Of a stretch of 5,584 nt of DNA, positions 4,948 to 5,584 are shown one piece after another. Position numbers and translations under genes: made by a program. Under the pieces are notes generated by a model. The model searched no databases. It was not told where the DNA came from and saw only the letters and a list, made by a program, of their open reading frames with translations. The stretch covers positions 1 through 5,584 of the forward strand of contig CAJWLI010000107.1 in NCBI GenBank assembly GCA_913043075.1, given 5' to 3'. This DNA comes from an uncultured Gammaproteobacteria bacterium. Lineage in GTDB: Bacteria; Pseudomonadota; Gammaproteobacteria; Pseudomonadales; Azotimanducaceae. How positions within the stretch are numbered: position 1 is the stretch's first letter; each line of letters opens with the position of its first letter.

Positions 4948-5584
4948 ATGGCTGTTTCCCAATGGCAAAAAAATCCTGATTTACTTCGAAAAACGATAGC
5001 GTTTGATTTTAGAGATAACCGATATCGCGGTACGTTGGTTGCTCCACCGAAATCGGAAGGACCTAAGCCCTTGGTGTTAGTCATTCATAATTACCAGGGG
5101 CTGAAATTTTTTGACGAAGACGTTGCAGAGTTTATGGCGCGTTCTGGTTATGTTGGACTGGCTATCGATCTTTATGGTGATAACGTCCCCTCGAACGAAC
5201 GGTTGTGGCCAGACGATCCCGAAAAGGTAATGTCGTTCAATAGAAAATGTTTTGAGGCAATGGTTCAATGCGATCACGATCACGAGTTTTTTCGGTCTCT
5301 TTTGAACCAGTGGTTAATAAAAGGAGTTGAAGAGGAGAGTGTCGAACATCGAGTTCCTCCGGCTGCAATCGGTTATTGTTTTGGTGGCGTGGCTGTTCTG
5401 GAAGCAGTACGCGCTGGATTAAATCTATCCGGAGTTGTATCTTTCCATGGGCTACTGCAAACCGGCGAAGATAAAGCACCAGAGATGGTCGGTATAGAAA
5501 GACCGAATCTGAAGTTAGTTCCCAATGTTTACAATAAAGACACCGTTGTATTAATCGAGAATGGTCGAGATGATCATTTGGTTT
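4948..5584 (+). CDS. Dienelactone hydrolase family protein (3' end outside window)
   Basis: The gene starts at ATG 4948 and stays open to the window edge, giving 212 complete codons. The product is an alpha/beta hydrolase of the dienelactone hydrolase family. An early strand leads into IHNYQGL (46-52), the oxyanion-side loop, then LAIDLYGDN (71-79), and the nucleophile elbow GYCFGG places the catalytic cysteine at residue 144. SGVVSFHGLL follows at 161-170. NGRDDHLV at 205-212 carries the likely acid, Asp209 by comparison with the GxxD motif of the family. The catalytic histidine should lie just beyond the edge. About 30 residues rich in charge (roughly 107-136, including DHDH) precede the elbow. 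Members cleave small lactones or esters; this substrate is unknown, and many such proteins are not in aromatic degradation. The N-terminus has no signal peptide, so it is probably cytosolic. Confidence 0.88.
   Translation, partial: MAVSQWQKNPDLLRKTIAFDFRDNRYRGTLVAPPKSEGPKPLVLVIHNYQGLKFFDEDVAEFMARSGYVGLAIDLYGDNVPSNERLWPDDPEKVMSFNRKCFEAMVQCDHDHEFFRSLLNQWLIKGVEEESVEHRVPPAAIGYCFGGVAVLEAVRAGLNLSGVVSFHGLLQTGEDKAPEMVGIERPNLKLVPNVYNKDTVVLIENGRDDHLV

Noticed and set aside
4845..5479. Three minus-strand open frames across the right end
   Set aside because: They overlap the dienelactone hydrolase gene, whose motifs (GYCFGG, NGRDD) and Shine-Dalgarno site make it the true coding strand.
1..5584. Mobile element, CRISPR array or defence system
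   Set aside because: No transposase, integrase, terminal repeats, regularly spaced repeats or defence-type domains were seen on either strand; the genes are metabolic, transport and small accessory functions.

Overview
The window looks like chromosomal DNA of a moderately AT-rich Gram-negative bacterium, most likely a gammaproteobacterium. The grounds are the C-factor-type short-chain dehydrogenase, the exported SOUL protein next to a DUF3429 membrane protein, a class I PurE, and compact gene packing with Shine-Dalgarno sites. This is a judgement from protein family flavour; no rRNA or tRNA is present to fix the lineage. I see no insertion sequence, phage gene, CRISPR array or RNA gene.

Layout from left to right. 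(1) A short-chain dehydrogenase/reductase (SDR) on the minus strand, best started at a TTG at 759 with a strong Shine-Dalgarno site. (2) A 134-bp divergent intergenic region. (3) Two directly abutting plus-strand genes, a five-helix DUF3429 membrane protein (894-1322) and an exported SOUL-family protein (1323-1889). These three genes may form a small stress- or light-linked cassette, which is inference only. (4) Converging on them with a 17-bp gap is a minus-strand block of purE (1907-2401), purK (2398-3528, ATGA overlap with purE) and, 36 bp upstream, a 12-helix MFS exporter-type transporter (3565-4797). PurK and PurE carry out consecutive steps of de novo purine synthesis, converting AIR to N5-CAIR and then to CAIR. 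The MFS gene has no evident functional tie to them. (5) A 150-bp divergent region holding a perfect 9-bp inverted repeat embedded in alternating CAGT/ACTG half-sites. (6) A dienelactone-hydrolase-family gene on the plus strand that starts at 4948 and runs off the right edge.

Most of the window is ordinary housekeeping and accessory metabolism. The points most worth a second look are the SDR/DUF3429/SOUL cluster with its shared control region, the complete lack of histidine and cysteine in the SOUL protein, and the inverted repeat in front of the dienelactone hydrolase gene. I did not find convincing evidence of a previously undescribed system.
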